DNA of 64,000 nucleotides from Chlamydomonas reinhardtii (Eukaryota; Chlorophyta; Chlorophyceae; Chlamydomonadales; Chlamydomonadaceae): NCBI RefSeq assembly GCF_000002595.2, contig NC_057020.1, positions 1,154,547 through 1,218,546 on the forward strand, read 5' to 3'. The notes beneath the pieces were generated by a model. It had not been told where the DNA came from. It searched no databases and worked only from the letters and a program-made list of their open reading frames with translations. A program made the translations under genes and the position numbers. Below, one piece after another: positions 60,870 through 64,000 of this stretch. The first letter of the stretch is position 1. The number at the start of each line of letters is the position of its first letter.

Positions 60870-63800
60870 ATGCCAACGCGGCACCCGACCCGCGCGGCGC
60901 ACTTCGGAACAGGCGTCGGAGGCAGGCCTGGCGCCTGCCGCCGCCTCCTTCCGGCTCCCTGCATCCTGCTCCTGCCCTTTGTCGTTCTGCTGCTGTTATG
61001 GCCGGCTGCGGCGCAGCTGCCCTACCCGCTGCAGGGCTCGTCGCTGCCCACGCCGGCCGGCCCCGGCGGGCTGGCGGGCCCCGGCGGCGGCAAGGTTGAC
61101 GTGAACGTGACAGCGCTTCTGGAGCGTGTGTATGCCATGGGCGCGGACAGCAGCACCTACTCGGTGAGCGCGGCCGTGGAGGTGTGGCCAAGTGTGGGGG
61201 AAGGGGTAGCGTAGCAGCACGGCAGTGCTAGCAGAGGGGCAAAGCGCACGGTGTGACCCGCCTGTGATCATGTGCGCCGCGGCCACTTGCCCGCGCAGGC
61301 GATGTGGTGAGTTGGAGGCCGCGGGGGCACGGCGCGCTGCCTGTTGGCGCGCATCTGTGGTGACACGGTTTGTGGACTGTGGAGCTGGGGCGTGTGTGGC
61401 CGTCGGCCGCCCACGGCCTGCCCCAGCAGCGTGGCGTGGTTGATATGGCGGCGGGTTGACAGCTAGTGAGGCAGGTTCAGGCGTAAACCTGTGGCTGTCA
61501 TGCGCCTAAGCGCGCGGCGTGACCAGCACAGCACAGCACGTCTTCGTTTGCACTCTCCTGCGCTCCGTGCGTGCGCTCCCGTCCAATTGCTTGCCGAGCC
61601 CTCCTCTGCCGCATGCATCCGCCACCGCCACCACTGCCGCCACACTCACTGCTACGGCTGTACGGCCCGCGCACAGGTGGCTGGTGCTCACCTGGCGCGA
61701 CCCCGCTGCCGGCGCCGCCGTCACGCAGCGCACGGCGCAGGTTCTGACCGGCTCCGACTCCTGCAACAAGACGTGCGACTACAGCGGCCTAGCCACGGCC
61801 GGCTGTTGCGACACCATCTGGCTGCCGCACATCGAGCTGCTCAACATCGTGACGTACGATGACGTGGGTGGAGCGTGGAGTGTCGGAGGGTGGGGCTCGT
61901 AGTGGGGCTGGTGGCAGCGCGAGTGGGGCTGGTGGTGAGGATGTTTTTGTAGCGGGGGAGGTTGTATACTCCAATCCCAAAGAAACCCAGTAGGTTGGAG
62001 GTGTTGGTGGGTGTTGGCTGCACTAGTGAACGGTGGGGCGGGGAGAAATGAGAGGCAGCTTGGGGAGGCAGGTTTTAGGAAAGGGTGGGTGGCATGCCGG
62101 GGTGATGTGGGTCGGAGGGGGTCCATACTCCGGGCTTGGGAACGTAGTCTCCCCACCCACACCTAACGCACATGCACGCTCCGCCCCCACAGAGCCAGCT
62201 GCCGCGCTACCGTATCAACGCCAACGCCACCAGCGGCACCGTGACCTGGTCTACCCGCCTGGTCGGCACGTGGTGCGTTGGGTTTCCCGTGGGTGTGCGG
62301 GCGGGTGGGGGTTTTGTTGGCTGAGCGCCGAGTCTTAAAGCGCATGCGGATTCACCCGCAACTGGCGCGCCTGCCCCTCGCAGGTATGCTCCCTTCGACT
62401 TCCGCGCATACCGTGAGTGGGGCTAGCTGCCAGGGCAAAGGTCCAAAAAGCAGTGGTGCTTTTATATGCCCTGTCAACTGTCTCCCGTCTGCGGTTTTGC
62501 GCCAATCTGCCCGGCACCCGTATGCTCACCCGTGTGCTCACCCCATCCCATCCCACCCCACCCCACCCCAAACCAAACCAAACCAAACCAAAGCAAACCA
62601 ACCAAACCACCTAAACCACCTTCTCCCACAGCCTTCGAGCACCAGCACCTGCTACTGGAGATCTCCATCGCCTCCTACCAGGCCCTGGCGGCGGGTCTGG
62701 TGTGGGAGCACGTGGCCAAGCTTAACAACACCGCACACACCAAGGGTGAGGCAGGGCCCGGGTGGGCGGGGCGGGCTGGTGCGGTCTTGCAACGGTGCAC
62801 GACTGCAGGCGTTCGGCGTGTCTGGTGCATGATTTCTTGAGCTTGGGTGTAGAGGCATCCGACCCAGATGATTGAATGGACTTGCTGCTGTTCCACACCT
62901 GGCGTCATCCCAGGTGCTGACCTGGCCGGCTGGTACGTCAACTGGGGCAAGGGCAAGGTGTACGACACCAGGAGCTGCCAGAAGGAGGTCGGCACGGCGG
63001 AGCCCAGGTGGGGTGCGGGAGGGAAGAGGGAGGGGGAGAGCCGTGTGGGGCAGGGCTCGGGAACAGGGGTTCGGCGGGAAACAGCGGCGCACAGCTATGA
63101 CCGGCTACCCCCGCCGTGAACACCCTTTTAAGCATCCTGCCCACAAGCCTCAAATAAACGCCTGCACACGCCCTGCACCACAGCTACGCTCTGGCCCCCG
63201 CCTCCGGCGCCCCGGGCGCGCCGCCGGCGCCCGCGCTGTACCAGTCCGTGACCACAGGCGACCGCTACCTGCCGCCCAACCCTGGCCGCGGCACCACTTC
63301 CCCGGACTGGTGCGGCACCTACGCCCCCCACCTGTACGACGAGGCGCGAGCGCTGTACGGCCCCGTCGTGCTGGTGGCGGATATCATGGTGGGGGGAGGG
63401 GGCTGGGGTGTGTGTGTTTGTGTGCGTGTGTGTGTGTGTGTGCGGGGGGGGGGGGGGGTTGTTCAAAGGCGGAGTTTGGGACTTGTGATTGAAGTTATGA
63501 TTGTGATCAGAAATTTTGGCGATGCGGCTTGCTAGCCGCGCACTGCATTGCATTGCTTGTGAGGCTCATGACACACGGACGGCTTGAAGCCTGTTCCATT
63601 CCTTCCCATCCCCTCCACCATTTCCCCTTTGTTCAGATCAAGCGCGTGTCGTCCTACTACGTACTGGTGAGTGAGCGCGCAAGTGCCTGTGTAGGGTACG
63701 GCAGTAGTTGCGCTGGGAGCTTCATTAGGTGGCGGGTGTGCATGTTGTTAGCGATACAGGTTGGCACCCTCGCCACCCTGCGTCCTTACCTCCACCCCTG

Positions 63801-63941
63801 CCTTCATGCCTCCCCGCCCCCACCTCCCCCCGCCTTCTACTGCTCCTCACGCACAGACCAACCTGATCCCGGTGCTGCTGATCACTCTGGTGGCGTTTGT
63901 GGTGTTCTTCATGCCGCAAGACGCCCTGGGAGACCGCATGA
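60870..63941 (+). CDS. Pentameric ligand-gated ion channel of bacterial type, partial (3' end beyond window)
   Basis: Plasma-membrane channel of the Cys-loop receptor superfamily. Exons seen: 60870-61163, 61299-61306 (8 nt), 61677-61863, 62193-62272, 62384-62412, 62632-62745, 62914-63007, 63184-63388, 63637-63666 and 63857-63941, then a GTAAGT donor; 375 residues in frame. A signal peptide is visible (LLLPFVVLLLLWPAAAQ, residues about 33-49). The extracellular domain has the family landmarks VTALLERVYAMG, LTWRDP, IWLPHIELLNI and FDFRAYPFEHQHLLLEI. The eukaryotic Cys-loop cysteines before and inside the PFxxQ motif are absent, as in bacterial GLIC and ELIC. M1 is NLIPVLLITLVAFVVFF. Extra cysteines (CNKTC, CC) may form other disulfides. 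Pore helix M2 lies outside the window, so ion selectivity cannot be judged. Confidence 0.85.
61299..61306 (+). other. 8-nt micro-exon in the ligand-gated channel gene
   Basis: GCGATGTG lies between a good acceptor (CCCGCGCAG) and donor (GTGAGT). Including it joins the flanking exons in frame and gives the spacing Tyr-9 residues-Trp expected before the WRDP motif in this family. Without it the frame is lost. Confidence 0.65.
62521..62625 (+). repeat. C/A-rich low-complexity tract in channel intron
   Basis: Runs of CCCCA followed by CCAAA repeats lie inside the intron 62413-62631. Confidence 0.8.
63409..63459 (+). repeat. (GT)n and poly-G tract in channel intron
   Basis: A GT-rich stretch is followed by about 14 G. 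It lies inside the intron 63389-63636. Confidence 0.85.
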
Positions 63942-64000
63942 GTAAGTCCGTGTGTGTAATCAACCCCGTGTGTGTTCGAACAGCAGATGCAGCGAGCAAA

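Overview
The window looks like nuclear DNA of a volvocine-type green alga (a Chlamydomonas/Volvox relative). The coding sequence is very GC-rich and cut into many short exons. Introns mostly start GTGAGT or GTGCGT and end in TGCAG. Several genes are followed by the TGTAA polyadenylation signal typical of chlorophytes, and (CA)n microsatellites are common. Flagellar and basal-body genes (EFCAB10-like, CEP70-like) are present. Gene models were built by hand: exons were joined where splice sites, open frame and protein similarity agreed. Exon edges may be off by a base, and no transcript evidence was available.

Left part (1-33 kb). Four paralogous MYND-finger genes dominate: A (minus, cut by the window start), B, C and D (plus). 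All share the same 8-exon plan with identical intron phases. A and B stand head to head. Between B and C lie five other units: an F-box gene with ankyrin-like segments (9.9-12.1 kb), a poorly explained stretch (12.1-13.2 kb), a YIF1-family ER-Golgi membrane protein (minus, 13.6-16.6 kb), a FUN14-family membrane protein with an EF-hand-like loop (16.9-18.9 kb) and an unrecognised coiled-coil protein (19.3-21.7 kb). C and D follow in tandem.

Middle part (33-42 kb). Gene D is followed by a broken 3' fragment of a LINE-type retrotransposon (minus, about 34.1-35.9 kb) and two (CA)n tracts. Then come an EFCAB10-like small protein (plus), adenine phosphoribosyltransferase (minus) and a 141-residue protein with an organelle-targeting-like N terminus (minus).

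Right part (41.8-64 kb). A 32-exon gene encodes a 2,830-residue CEP70-like centrosome/basal-body protein. It has a huge low-complexity N-terminal extension and about 17 coiled-coil modules. A C2-domain calcium-dependent protein kinase (minus) follows. Head to head with it is a pentameric ligand-gated ion channel of bacterial type (plus), cut by the window end after M1.

The genes do not form one pathway. Possible themes are cilia/centrioles (EFCAB10-like, CEP70-like), calcium and ion signalling (C2-CDPK, ligand-gated channel, FUN14 with EF-hand loop) and a locally expanding MYND family of unknown role.
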